The notes beneath the pieces were generated by a model, which did no database searches, was not told where the DNA came from, and worked only from the letters and a program-made list of their open reading frames with translations. A stretch of DNA of 43,613 nt from Aquabacterium sp. (GTDB lineage: Bacteria > Pseudomonadota > Gammaproteobacteria > Burkholderiales > Burkholderiaceae_C): NCBI RefSeq assembly GCF_014378415.1, contig NZ_JACMNS010000138.1, forward strand, positions 1 through 43,613, written 5' to 3'. A program made the position numbers and the translations under genes. This document shows positions 25,726-32,809 of the stretch, in pieces. Within the stretch, counting starts at the first letter, position 1. Each line of letters starts with the position of its first letter.

Positions 25726-27600
25726 TCACGGCACCTCGTCGGACGAGAACTTGGCCGCGCCATACTCGTCCACACAGCCCGGGCCGCCTTCGCACTGAAC
25801 CGCACCAGCGAAGGCCGAGCCTGGGCCGGTGTGCCGCTTGGCGATCTCCAAAGCCGCATCGGGCTTGGGGTACATGCCGAAGCCACCATCGTTCTTCAAA
25901 CCCGCCGCCTCAAAGTTGCGCGGCTGGCTTGAGACAATCACCAGGAAATGATCGGTGCCCGCCGGGCCGGCCACGTCCATGGGCCAGGTCGCTTGCGGCA
26001 AGCTCAAGGTCTGGCCCGCCTTGATGCGGTTGTTGCGCGCCATCTTGTTGGGGAAGAGTTGCATGAACTCGCCCTCGGTGCTTTGCAGCAGCACGTAGAC
26101 ATGGCCCTCGCGCGCCGACTTGACGGTGAAGGCCAGGCGGTCTTTGCCGATGCGGAATTGGGGTTTGGCCGAGGCCGCTTCGACGCCGAAGCCGGGCGTT
26201 TGCGCGGCGATGATGCGGTCGAACTCGCGCAGAGCATCGAAGGGGCCTTCGACCACGGGGGGCGTGGCGGCGATGGGCGCGGGCGCGGGGGGTGTTGCTG
26301 GGGCCACGGCTGGTGGTGGCGTGACCACGGGCGCGACGGCCACCGTGGCAGGGGCGGGGGTGGCGGCCAGGCTGGCATCCGCGGCCACCGGGGCCGGTGG
26401 CGCCGATGATTTGGTCAGCAACCAGAACGCCGTGCCGCCCAAGCCCGCCAAGGCCAGGGCGCCCACGCCAATCATCAGCCCGGTGCGCGAGGCCGCCGGG
26501 GCGGTGGCGGTGCTGTTGGCAGAAGCCGTTTGGCGCTTGGCCTGCGCGGGCGCCGGGGCCCGGTGAGACTTGGACGCCCCACCTTGCGAAGCGAGGTTCA
26601 CCGGCTGCGTCACCATGGGGTTGAAATCCACGCCGCCCAGGCCCAAGGCCGCGCGCAACTCGGCGATGCTTTGGGTGCGGTCTTCTGGCTTGACGACCAG
26701 GGCCCGGTCAATGGCATTGAGGAAGCGTTCGCTGTACTTGCCGGCCACTTGCTGCGCCAGCGGCACATAGTGGTCGCTCATCAAGCGGCCCACGGCCGGC
26801 GGCGGCGTCTTGCCCAAAATCGCGTAGTGGATGGACGCGGCCAGCGCATAGATGTCGGTCCAGCCGCCTTGTTTCATGCCCGGTACTTCGGCGTACTGCT
26901 CCACCGGCGCATAGCCCGGTTTGAGGATCACCGTCAGCGCCTGCGTCATGTCGCCGATCACGCGGCGGGCGGCGCCGAAGTCCAGCAGTAACGGGCGGCC
27001 GCTGCCTTTCAGCAGGATGACGTTGTCGGGCGCGATGTCGCGGTGGAAGCACTGCTCGGCGTGGATCACCTCCAGGGCTTCGGTCAGCGGCGCCAGCATG
27101 CCCATCAGCCAGGCCTCGTCGGGCGGGCCGTTCATGTCTTTCAGCGCCTGCTTGAGCGTCTGGCCCTCGTAGAAGGGCATGATCATGTAGGCCGTGCCAT
27201 TGGCCTCCCAGAAGCGGTACACCTTCACCAGCGAAGCGTGGTCGAACTGGGCCAGCAACTTGGCCTCGTTCACGAAGCTCTTCAGGCCGGCTTCAAAGGT
27301 GTCGCGGTGGCGCTCGGATTTGACCGACACCTGCGTGCCGCCACTGCGCGCGGCCAGGGCCGAGGGCATGTACTCCTTGAGCGCCACGCGGCGTTCCAAT
27401 GAGTGGTCCCAGACCAGGTAGACGATGCCAAAGCCGCCCTCGCCCAGCATGCTGGTCACCTCGAACTCGCCCAGGTAGGTGCCGACCGGCAGCGCATTGC
27501 CGTGGTCGTCCTGCGCCGGGGTGGGCGCGGCGGCGGGCGGCGGCGGCGTGCGGTTGACCGGCTTGATGATCGTGCGGTCGTCGTCGGATGAATCGCTCAT
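25726..27600 (-). CDS. Membrane Ser/Thr protein kinase with C-terminal DUF4384 domain (PpkA-like)
   Basis: Hanks-type kinase of 624 residues from ATG 27600 (the open frame extends further upstream without support). The kinase domain spans about 45-310: GEGGFG loop (53-58), Lys75 in ALKEYM, catalytic Asp188 in HRDIAPDN and DFG Asp208. A Pro/Ala/Ser linker leads to one membrane segment (about 374-395), another Pro/Ala-rich stretch, and a DUF4384 domain (about 475-560: RLAFTVKSAREGHVYVLLQ, LFPNKMARNNRIKAGQ), predicted periplasmic. Two cysteines near the end could pair. PpkA-type kinases control type VI secretion post-translationally, and tagF lies 41 bp upstream in the same direction. It converges on the caspase-like gene with a 28-bp gap. 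Confidence 0.9.
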   Translation of the reverse strand: MSDSSDDDRTIIKPVNRTPPPPAAAPTPAQDDHGNALPVGTYLGEFEVTSMLGEGGFGIVYLVWDHSLERRVALKEYMPSALAARSGGTQVSVKSERHRDTFEAGLKSFVNEAKLLAQFDHASLVKVYRFWEANGTAYMIMPFYEGQTLKQALKDMNGPPDEAWLMGMLAPLTEALEVIHAEQCFHRDIAPDNVILLKGSGRPLLLDFGAARRVIGDMTQALTVILKPGYAPVEQYAEVPGMKQGGWTDIYALAASIHYAILGKTPPPAVGRLMSDHYVPLAQQVAGKYSERFLNAIDRALVVKPEDRTQSIAELRAALGLGGVDFNPMVTQPVNLASQGGASKSHRAPAPAQAKRQTASANSTATAPAASRTGLMIGVGALALAGLGGTAFWLLTKSSAPPAPVAADASLAATPAPATVAVAPVVTPPPAVAPATPPAPAPIAATPPVVEGPFDALREFDRIIAAQTPGFGVEAASAKPQFRIGKDRLAFTVKSAREGHVYVLLQSTEGEFMQLFPNKMARNNRIKAGQTLSLPQATWPMDVAGPAGTDHFLVIVSSQPRNFEAAGLKNDGGFGMYPKPDAALEIAKRHTGPGSAFAGAVQCEGGPGCVDEYGAAKFSSDEVP

Positions 27601-27641
27601 GCGCTGCTCAAGACCTCTGGCTGGTGGTGCGTGCGGTGATT

Positions 27642-28352
27642 CTAGGCGGCGGCGCTGCCCAACAGGGCGGCAAATCCGTCGCCCCGTGGCAAACCACGCG
27701 AAACCAGGCTGCGGGGGGCGCCCTCCGCCGATTCGGCCCACCAGAAGGCCAGGCCTTGCGTGGCGGCCTGCCATTGCAAGGCGCTGCTGTGGGCGATCAG
27801 GGCGCTTAAATCTTGGCGGCTGGACAAGGGCAGGGTGGCGTGCAGCACTTGGCCTTGGATGACGCTGCTCAACGCGTCGGCACCGGGCGGCACGGCGGTG
27901 GTGGCGTTCAGGCCGAGCGGCAGGCGCTCTAGTGCGGCCTCCAGTTGGTCGACGCTCCAGTCGTCGTGCAGGGCATCGGCGGCGGTGTCGTCCAACTGGT
28001 GCAGCCAGGCTTGCAGGTCATCGACCTCGGCGGCCGACTGCGGCGTGGCGTTGAGTGGCGAGGCCAGTGTGAGCGGGAAGTAGCGCCCCACGCGGTCGAC
28101 CGAAGGCATCAGCACGCCGGCCATCGCCGTGTCCAGCCCGATCACGCCGGGCATCAGCACGAAGCGCCAGACGGGGCTGGCCAGGTAGGCGTCCAGCCAC
28201 GGCTCGCCAGCTTGTGTGCGCAACGCGGCGATGCCTTCGGACAGCCAGGCATCCCATGGGTCGATGAAGCTGGATTCCAGGCGGCGCGAGGCGAAGTCGC
28301 CCAAGGTGGGCAGCTTGCCGTACCAGCCGGGGGTGGGGGGTGTTGCGGTCAT
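27642..28352 (-). CDS. tagF: Type VI secretion accessory protein TagF (ImpM family)
   Basis: TagF is a post-translational repressor of type VI secretion that works together with the PpkA/PppA phosphorylation pathway. From ATG 28352 the protein is 236 residues, normal for the family. Signatures are PGWYGKLPTLGDFASRRL at the N-terminus, then WDAWLSEGIAALR, WRFVLMPGVIG and MPSVDRVGRYFPLTLA. A longer in-frame start at 28466 would add 38 unlikely residues. It forms a minus-strand pair with the kinase gene 41 bp downstream. No other type VI gene is in the window, so this is either the edge of a cluster or an orphan regulatory pair. Confidence 0.9.
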   Translation of the reverse strand: MTATPPTPGWYGKLPTLGDFASRRLESSFIDPWDAWLSEGIAALRTQAGEPWLDAYLASPVWRFVLMPGVIGLDTAMAGVLMPSVDRVGRYFPLTLASPLNATPQSAAEVDDLQAWLHQLDDTAADALHDDWSVDQLEAALERLPLGLNATTAVPPGADALSSVIQGQVLHATLPLSSRQDLSALIAHSSALQWQAATQGLAFWWAESAEGAPRSLVSRGLPRGDGFAALLGSAAA

Positions 28353-28437
28353 GGGTTTTGCGGGGAGAGTGGATTGGAATGCCTTGACATGATGGTCGAA
28401 AAAAGGCGCGCCTCTTTGGCCATCGGTGTGTGCGTTA

Positions 28438-28446
28438 CCCCCCCCC
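28438..28446. repeat. Run of nine C in the divergent tagF/lipoprotein intergenic region
   Basis: A homopolymer of nine C lies 86 bp before the tagF start and 76 bp before the first lipoprotein start. The matching place in the second lipoprotein copy has only five C. Such tracts can change length by slippage. Confidence 0.8.
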
Positions 28447-29037
28447 ATTTGGAGCGACGCGCGCACGCAGTCATTTTCATATGATGCATCGGCTCAACTC
28501 CACCAGGCGCCATGTCAACCGTATGAATAAATCGCCGCAAGATCACGCATGCCTGCGCAGCGGAGCTTGGCTGCTCGCCAGTTTGATCATCTTGATGGGC
28601 GTGTCCGGGTGCCAGAAGCGCTGCCAGTCCATGGACTTGGGCGTGGTCAAGATGGGCATGCAATACAGCTACACACCTGGCCCTGTTGAGTTGCTTGAAG
28701 AGAGCGTCTATCACTTTCAAGGGCCGGACTATCCGCAACAGTCCATTTCAGATCGGATCCGCCAAGGCGTGCTGCGCAGGTTTGCCCTGCAAAGCAAGTC
28801 CGCTCCATTGATCGAGTGGCTGAAGGCCCAGCACTTTGAATGTGCCAAGGTTTCGTCAGGCGCCACCTGTCATCTGAGCGCCAAGGTATCGCTGCAAGAG
28901 CGATGCGAGCTGTTTGGGCCAACCAAGCACTACCGGTACGAGGATACCGTCGACATCGCCATTGATGAATACGACACACGCATTGAGGCCATCAAGGCTG
29001 ACTATGACTTCAAAGAAATGCGAGCGGCAATCAAGTG
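28442..29037 (+). repeat. Tandem duplication, unit 1 (lipoprotein gene plus leader)
   Basis: First of two adjacent units with a 596-bp period. The leader from CCCCCAT-T-TGGAGCGACGCGC through the start codon and signal-peptide codons is nearly identical in both. The 3' parts have diverged much more. Confidence 0.9.
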
Positions 29038-29038
29038 A
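28523..29038 (+). CDS. Putative outer-membrane lipoprotein, copy 1 of a tandem pair
   Basis: Unrecognised protein of 171 residues. The lipoprotein signal ends in MGVSG with lipobox cysteine Cys30, and Gln follows, which favours sorting to the outer membrane. Four more cysteines (KRCQ, FECAK, ATCHL, ERCEL) could form disulfides, as expected outside the cytoplasm. The next gene encodes a paralogue with a nearly identical first 65 residues and a divergent C-terminal half. I chose ATG 28523 because it places the hydrophobic segment correctly; the frame is open further upstream in both copies, and no strong ribosome binding site decides it. Lying upstream of a toxin-like gene, it could be an immunity protein, which is inference. 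Confidence 0.75.
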   Translation: MNKSPQDHACLRSGAWLLASLIILMGVSGCQKRCQSMDLGVVKMGMQYSYTPGPVELLEESVYHFQGPDYPQQSISDRIRQGVLRRFALQSKSAPLIEWLKAQHFECAKVSSGATCHLSAKVSLQERCELFGPTKHYRYEDTVDIAIDEYDTRIEAIKADYDFKEMRAAIK

Positions 29039-29633
29039 CCCCCATTGGAGCGACGCGCAGGACCGGCCATTTTCATATGATGCACCGGATCAACTCCACC
29101 AGGCGCCATGTCAACCGTATGAATAAATCGCCGCAAGATCACGCATGCCTCCGAAGCTCAGCCTGGCTGCTCGCCAGTTTGATGATCCTGATGGGCGTAT
29201 CCGGGTGCCAGAAGCGTTGCCAGTCCATGGACCTGGGCGTGGTCAAGCTGGGCATGCAATACAGCTACACACCTGGCCCTGTTGAGTTGCTTGAGGAAAG
29301 CAGGTATCACCGCAAAGGGCCGGACTTCCCGCAGCAGTCCATTCCAGAGCGGATCCGCAAAGGCGTGCTGCGCAGATTTGCACTGCAAAGCAACGCCGCG
29401 CCATTGGTTGAGTGGCTAGAAAACCAGCACTTCACCTGCGTCAAGGGCTTGACAAGCACAGCCTGTCATCTGAGCGTCACAACATCGCTCGAAGAGCGAT
29501 GCGAGCTGTTTGGGCCAACCCAGCACTATCTGTTCGAGGAAACCATCGACATCGCGATTCAAGAACACGACACACGCATTGAGGCCATCAAGGTCGACTA
29601 TGGCTTGAAAGAAATATACAAAGGGAAATGAAA
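29038..29633 (+). repeat. Tandem duplication, unit 2 (lipoprotein gene plus leader)
   Basis: Second unit of the 596-bp tandem duplication, directly following unit 1. Its 3' end overlaps the start of the next gene, suggesting that this copy is in the original position relative to the downstream gene. Confidence 0.9.
29119..29631 (+). CDS. Putative outer-membrane lipoprotein, copy 2 of a tandem pair
   Basis: Paralogue of the preceding gene, 170 residues, with the same MNKSPQDHACLRS start, the same lipobox (MGVSG, Cys30) and the same cysteine positions. Blocks such as DLGVVKLGMQYSYTPGPVELLEES and RCELFGPTQHY are shared, while the region around residues 95-125 and the C-terminus differ. Its stop overlaps the ATG of the following gene (ATGA at 29628), implying translational coupling with the RTX-type exoprotein gene. 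An immunity-like or chaperone-like role for that product is inference from position only. Confidence 0.75.
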   Translation: MNKSPQDHACLRSSAWLLASLMILMGVSGCQKRCQSMDLGVVKLGMQYSYTPGPVELLEESRYHRKGPDFPQQSIPERIRKGVLRRFALQSNAAPLVEWLENQHFTCVKGLTSTACHLSVTTSLEERCELFGPTQHYLFEETIDIAIQEHDTRIEAIKVDYGLKEIYKGK

Positions 29634-30107
29634 ATGGGGAACTACAAAATTGAACGCAGGGAGCTGCCTGTTATCGGCGCGGGTGGCCACTACTACCTGA
29701 CGTTGGTGGACGACAAAGGCAAACTGGTTTCAGAGATGCATGGCCTTGCCACCTCTGACGATGGCAAAACCAAACCCATAGGCTCAACGCTGCTGGGTGA
29801 TACGGTCGAGTTCTATGAGTTCAACGGGACTACAGACAGCCTGGATCCCAACGGCAGGCCTTACTCAGGAGGCGATGCAGGCTGGTCTGGCTACTACGAC
29901 AAGGGACACCCCAGCGAGGTGATTGCTTCTGGCGATGAACAGGCCATCACGGACTTGTGGAACAAGGCGCGCACTGCGGGCGAAGCCATCAACGAGCAGG
30001 ACATAGGCTACTCGTTTTACGGGGGTGGCGATAATGAAGGCAACAGCAACAGCGTCAATAAGACACTGCTGGATGCCATGGGCAAGGCAGGGCACGACCT
30101 GAGTTGA
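29628..30107 (+). CDS. N-terminal part of an interrupted RTX-type exoprotein gene
   Basis: Small domain of about 159 residues ending at a TGA (30105-30107). A start at 29634 fits the AAAGGGA ribosome binding site better than 29628. The sequence has GGHYYLTLVDDKGKLVSEMHGLAT early and NSNSVNKTLLDAMG near the end. The His-containing strand followed by an N-S-N-S helix start is loosely like permuted papain-fold amidases, but the usual Cys is absent, so this is weak. After the TGA the same frame continues RLTPGGEKNLLNPTPNP into the next open frame, so both probably came from one gene of about 823 codons. Confidence 0.65.
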   Translation: MKMGNYKIERRELPVIGAGGHYYLTLVDDKGKLVSEMHGLATSDDGKTKPIGSTLLGDTVEFYEFNGTTDSLDPNGRPYSGGDAGWSGYYDKGHPSEVIASGDEQAITDLWNKARTAGEAINEQDIGYSFYGGGDNEGNSNSVNKTLLDAMGKAGHDLS

Positions 30108-30137
30108 CGCCTCACACCTGGCGGTGAAAAAAACCTG

Positions 30138-32102
30138 TTGAATCCCACGCCCAACCCCTTCGACAAGCACCAGGATGAAGGCGGCCTGGGTCTGCCATTC
30201 ATCGATCCGAGAGTGGGCGTGAAATTCACTGGTTCGCAGAAGAGCAGTTCGCCTTTGGTGCTCGACCTTGACGGCGATGGCATCGAAATCCGCCAACTTG
30301 ACAGCAGTGATCGAATGGCGTTTGACCTGAATGCCGACGGCATTCGCACCCGAACAGCGTGGGCCTCGCCAGACGACGGCTTGCTGGCTTTGGACCGAGA
30401 CGGCAATGGGCGCGTAGACACAGGCCGAGAGCTGTTTGGCGACAGCACCCTGTTGCGCAATGGCAAGTTGGCCGCCAACGGGTATGCCGCCCTGGCCGAC
30501 CTTGACAACGTCAAGGATGGCGTGATCAATGGGCAAGATGCGGTATTTGATCGCTTGCGCATTTGGCGAGATTTGAACCAGAACGGCATCAGCGCGGCCA
30601 ATGAACTCTTCACGCTAGGGCAGCTTGGCATCAGTGAGATACAACTGGCCAAGACCGCCAGCAGCGAAACACTCGCGGACGGTACCCGGCTTGACGGCCG
30701 CGCGACCTTCACCATGAATGGCGAAAACCATGCCTACACCGACGCCTGGTTTGCAGAAGATCGGTTTCATGGACAGATCGTCACCTCAAGTACGCTGCCC
30801 GACGACATCAAGAACCTGCCAGATATGCTGGGCTCTGGCGCCGTGGCCAACCTGTCGCAAGCAGCAGCCCAGTCAACTGCGCTGCGAGACATTCTGACTC
30901 GCTTCAGCCAAGCCAACACTCACGATGCCCAGATGGTGCTGATCGCCCCCTTGCTCAAGGCCTGGTCCGACACCAGCCCGTTGACAACGGTATCGGAATG
31001 GGAGGCCGCAGGCCACGCCGTGAGCTACTCCTTCTACGGGCAGGACGCAGCCGGCAATGCACTCTGGAAGCAGCGGCTGTCCGTGCTGGAGGCATTCAAT
31101 GGTGAGAACTACCGGACCCTGGCGAAAACCGGCAAAACCAGCATCTCGACCGCCAGTGATCGTCAGGCGCTCTTGCAACAAAGCTACGATGCTTTGTCAC
31201 AAAGCGTCTATGGAGCCTTGGTCATTCAAACCCGCCTGCTGCCGTACCTGGAGGCCATCGTCCCCGCGCCAAGCGGCAACGAATCCGGTGAGCTCCGACT
31301 CGACGCCAGCGGCCTGAATGCCATGCTTGAAGTCCGCAAGCAACAAGACAGCGGCAATGCCTTGCTCGATCTGGTGGATCTGACTCGCTTCGGCTCGCAC
31401 ACCCTGTCGGCCACCTCATTCGATGCGACCGGCAAGCTCCGTTCATGGATATCTGAACTGGCCCCTGATGCCCCTGTTGTGCGTACGCTCAATGAGCTCG
31501 GTGTGCTGTGGCCAGGCGCCGATACCACTGGAACGAAGAGCGCCGACATGTACTTGGGCAACCACGCGGCCAACCGTTTCAGCGGTGGCGATGGTGATGA
31601 CATCTTGGATGGTGGTGATGGCAACGATCGTTTGAGCGGCGGGGACGGTAACGACACCGTTATCGGCGGCAATGGCAACGACGTGCTCAATGGTGGCGCG
31701 GGCAACGACACGCTGATCGACACGTCGGCCACATCCAATGACGTGTTCGTCTGGGGACGAGGCAAGGGCGACGATGTCGTCCTGGATGCAGGCGGAATCG
31801 ACAGGCTTGATGTGGCCGACGGTGTCACGGCAGATCAGATCTGGCTGGGTCGCACGAGCAATGATTTGACCCTGGCGTTGATTGACTCGCGAGAGACCTT
31901 CACCATCAAGGGCTGGTTCTCGGCGGCAGACCATCAGGTCGAACTCATTCGCCTGGCGGATGGCAAAACGTTGACACCGGACAAGGTTAGCCCGTTGGTC
32001 GATGCCATGGCTGCGATGTCAGCCGTGCCGGTTGGCCAAAGCACATTGCTGAGTCCAACCCAACCAGCGCTGGCTGAATTGATCACGGCCAGTTGGCAAT
32101 AG
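30138..32102 (+). CDS. RTX-repeat (hemolysin-type calcium-binding) exoprotein, C-terminal part of interrupted gene
   Basis: 654 residues in the same frame as the preceding gene. It begins at a TTG with no convincing ribosome binding site, as expected if this is the rear part of a broken gene. An EF-hand-like LDLDGDGIEI is followed by FDLNADG, ALDRDGNGRVDTGRELFG and WRDLNQNGISAANEL, a set common in large RTX proteins. At about residues 482-530 there are five glycine-rich nonapeptides (GGDGDDILD, GGDGNDRLS and so on) that bind calcium after export. The C-terminal 120 residues (VFVWGRGKGDDVVLDAG; TIKGWFSAADHQVE) resemble the calcium-binding-related domain and type I secretion tail. No type I exporter is nearby. 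The activity is unknown. Confidence 0.8.
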   Translation: MNPTPNPFDKHQDEGGLGLPFIDPRVGVKFTGSQKSSSPLVLDLDGDGIEIRQLDSSDRMAFDLNADGIRTRTAWASPDDGLLALDRDGNGRVDTGRELFGDSTLLRNGKLAANGYAALADLDNVKDGVINGQDAVFDRLRIWRDLNQNGISAANELFTLGQLGISEIQLAKTASSETLADGTRLDGRATFTMNGENHAYTDAWFAEDRFHGQIVTSSTLPDDIKNLPDMLGSGAVANLSQAAAQSTALRDILTRFSQANTHDAQMVLIAPLLKAWSDTSPLTTVSEWEAAGHAVSYSFYGQDAAGNALWKQRLSVLEAFNGENYRTLAKTGKTSISTASDRQALLQQSYDALSQSVYGALVIQTRLLPYLEAIVPAPSGNESGELRLDASGLNAMLEVRKQQDSGNALLDLVDLTRFGSHTLSATSFDATGKLRSWISELAPDAPVVRTLNELGVLWPGADTTGTKSADMYLGNHAANRFSGGDGDDILDGGDGNDRLSGGDGNDTVIGGNGNDVLNGGAGNDTLIDTSATSNDVFVWGRGKGDDVVLDAGGIDRLDVADGVTADQIWLGRTSNDLTLALIDSRETFTIKGWFSAADHQVELIRLADGKTLTPDKVSPLVDAMAAMSAVPVGQSTLLSPTQPALAELITASWQ

Positions 32103-32110
32103 AAAAAATC

Positions 32111-32809
32111 TTAAACCACCCCTTCGACGCTCATGCCGTGTTCCGCCAGCCACGTTTTGCGGCGCGCGAAATCCGGCATGGCACGTTCGACCCGCTGCCA
32201 GAACTCTGGCGTGTGGTGTGGCTCATGCAGGTGAGCCAGCTCATGCACCACCACGTACTCAGCGATCCGGGCAGGCAACAAGATCGTCTTCCAGTGGAAG
32301 TACAGCCGACTGCCTTTGCCGCACGAACCCCAGCGGTAGCCCAGGTCTTGCACCGTGATGCCCGCCGGGCTGACCTCCATCCGGTCAGCGTAGGCCTTGA
32401 CCTTGTGGTCAAGCCAGCACCGAGCCCGCTCGCTGTACCAGCGGATCATGTGGACATCGCCCTGGGGCGCCAAAGACTGGGGCATCACGAACCGCCCCCC
32501 CGTCAGTTTGACCGGGCCTTCTGGCGCGTCAACCAGGCGCAGTCGATGGCTCCTGCCCAGGTAGGTGAAGCCTTCGCCGTCGGTGAAGACCTTGCGGGGC
32601 ACCACGTGCTGCAAGGCTTCCTTCTTGGCCAACTGCTTGTAAACCCACAGTCGCTTGCGCATCACAAAGTCGCGCAACTGCGCCTCGGGGGCTTCAGGCG
32701 GGGCCGACACCACCAGCTCGCCCAGGCGGCCCACGGTGATGCCCAGCGTGTGCCTGCTGGCGCTGCGGCGCACCTCAAAGGCCAGGTCTTCAACGATCAG
32801 GCTGTTCAT
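32111..32809 (-). CDS. YgjP/M48-like zinc metallopeptidase (DUF45)
   Basis: Protein of 232 residues with the DUF45/YgjP signature: RWGSC (159-163) followed by the zinc motif HELAHLHEPHHTPEFW, giving His189, Glu190 and His193, with His199 downstream. These proteins resemble SprT and WLM-type minigluzincins. Members are often found as the last gene of type I restriction operons, as here: its ATG overlaps the hsdR stop. The role in restriction is not established; cleavage of protein bound to DNA, or processing of the restriction complex, is inference. It converges with the RTX-type gene, leaving 8 bp between the stop codons. Confidence 0.9.
   Translation of the reverse strand: MNSLIVEDLAFEVRRSASRHTLGITVGRLGELVVSAPPEAPEAQLRDFVMRKRLWVYKQLAKKEALQHVVPRKVFTDGEGFTYLGRSHRLRLVDAPEGPVKLTGGRFVMPQSLAPQGDVHMIRWYSERARCWLDHKVKAYADRMEVSPAGITVQDLGYRWGSCGKGSRLYFHWKTILLPARIAEYVVVHELAHLHEPHHTPEFWQRVERAMPDFARRKTWLAEHGMSVEGVV

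Noticed and set aside
25726-28352. A type VI secretion gene cluster
   Set aside because: Only tagF and a PpkA-like kinase are present; no tss structural gene, vgrG, hcp or PAAR gene is in the window.
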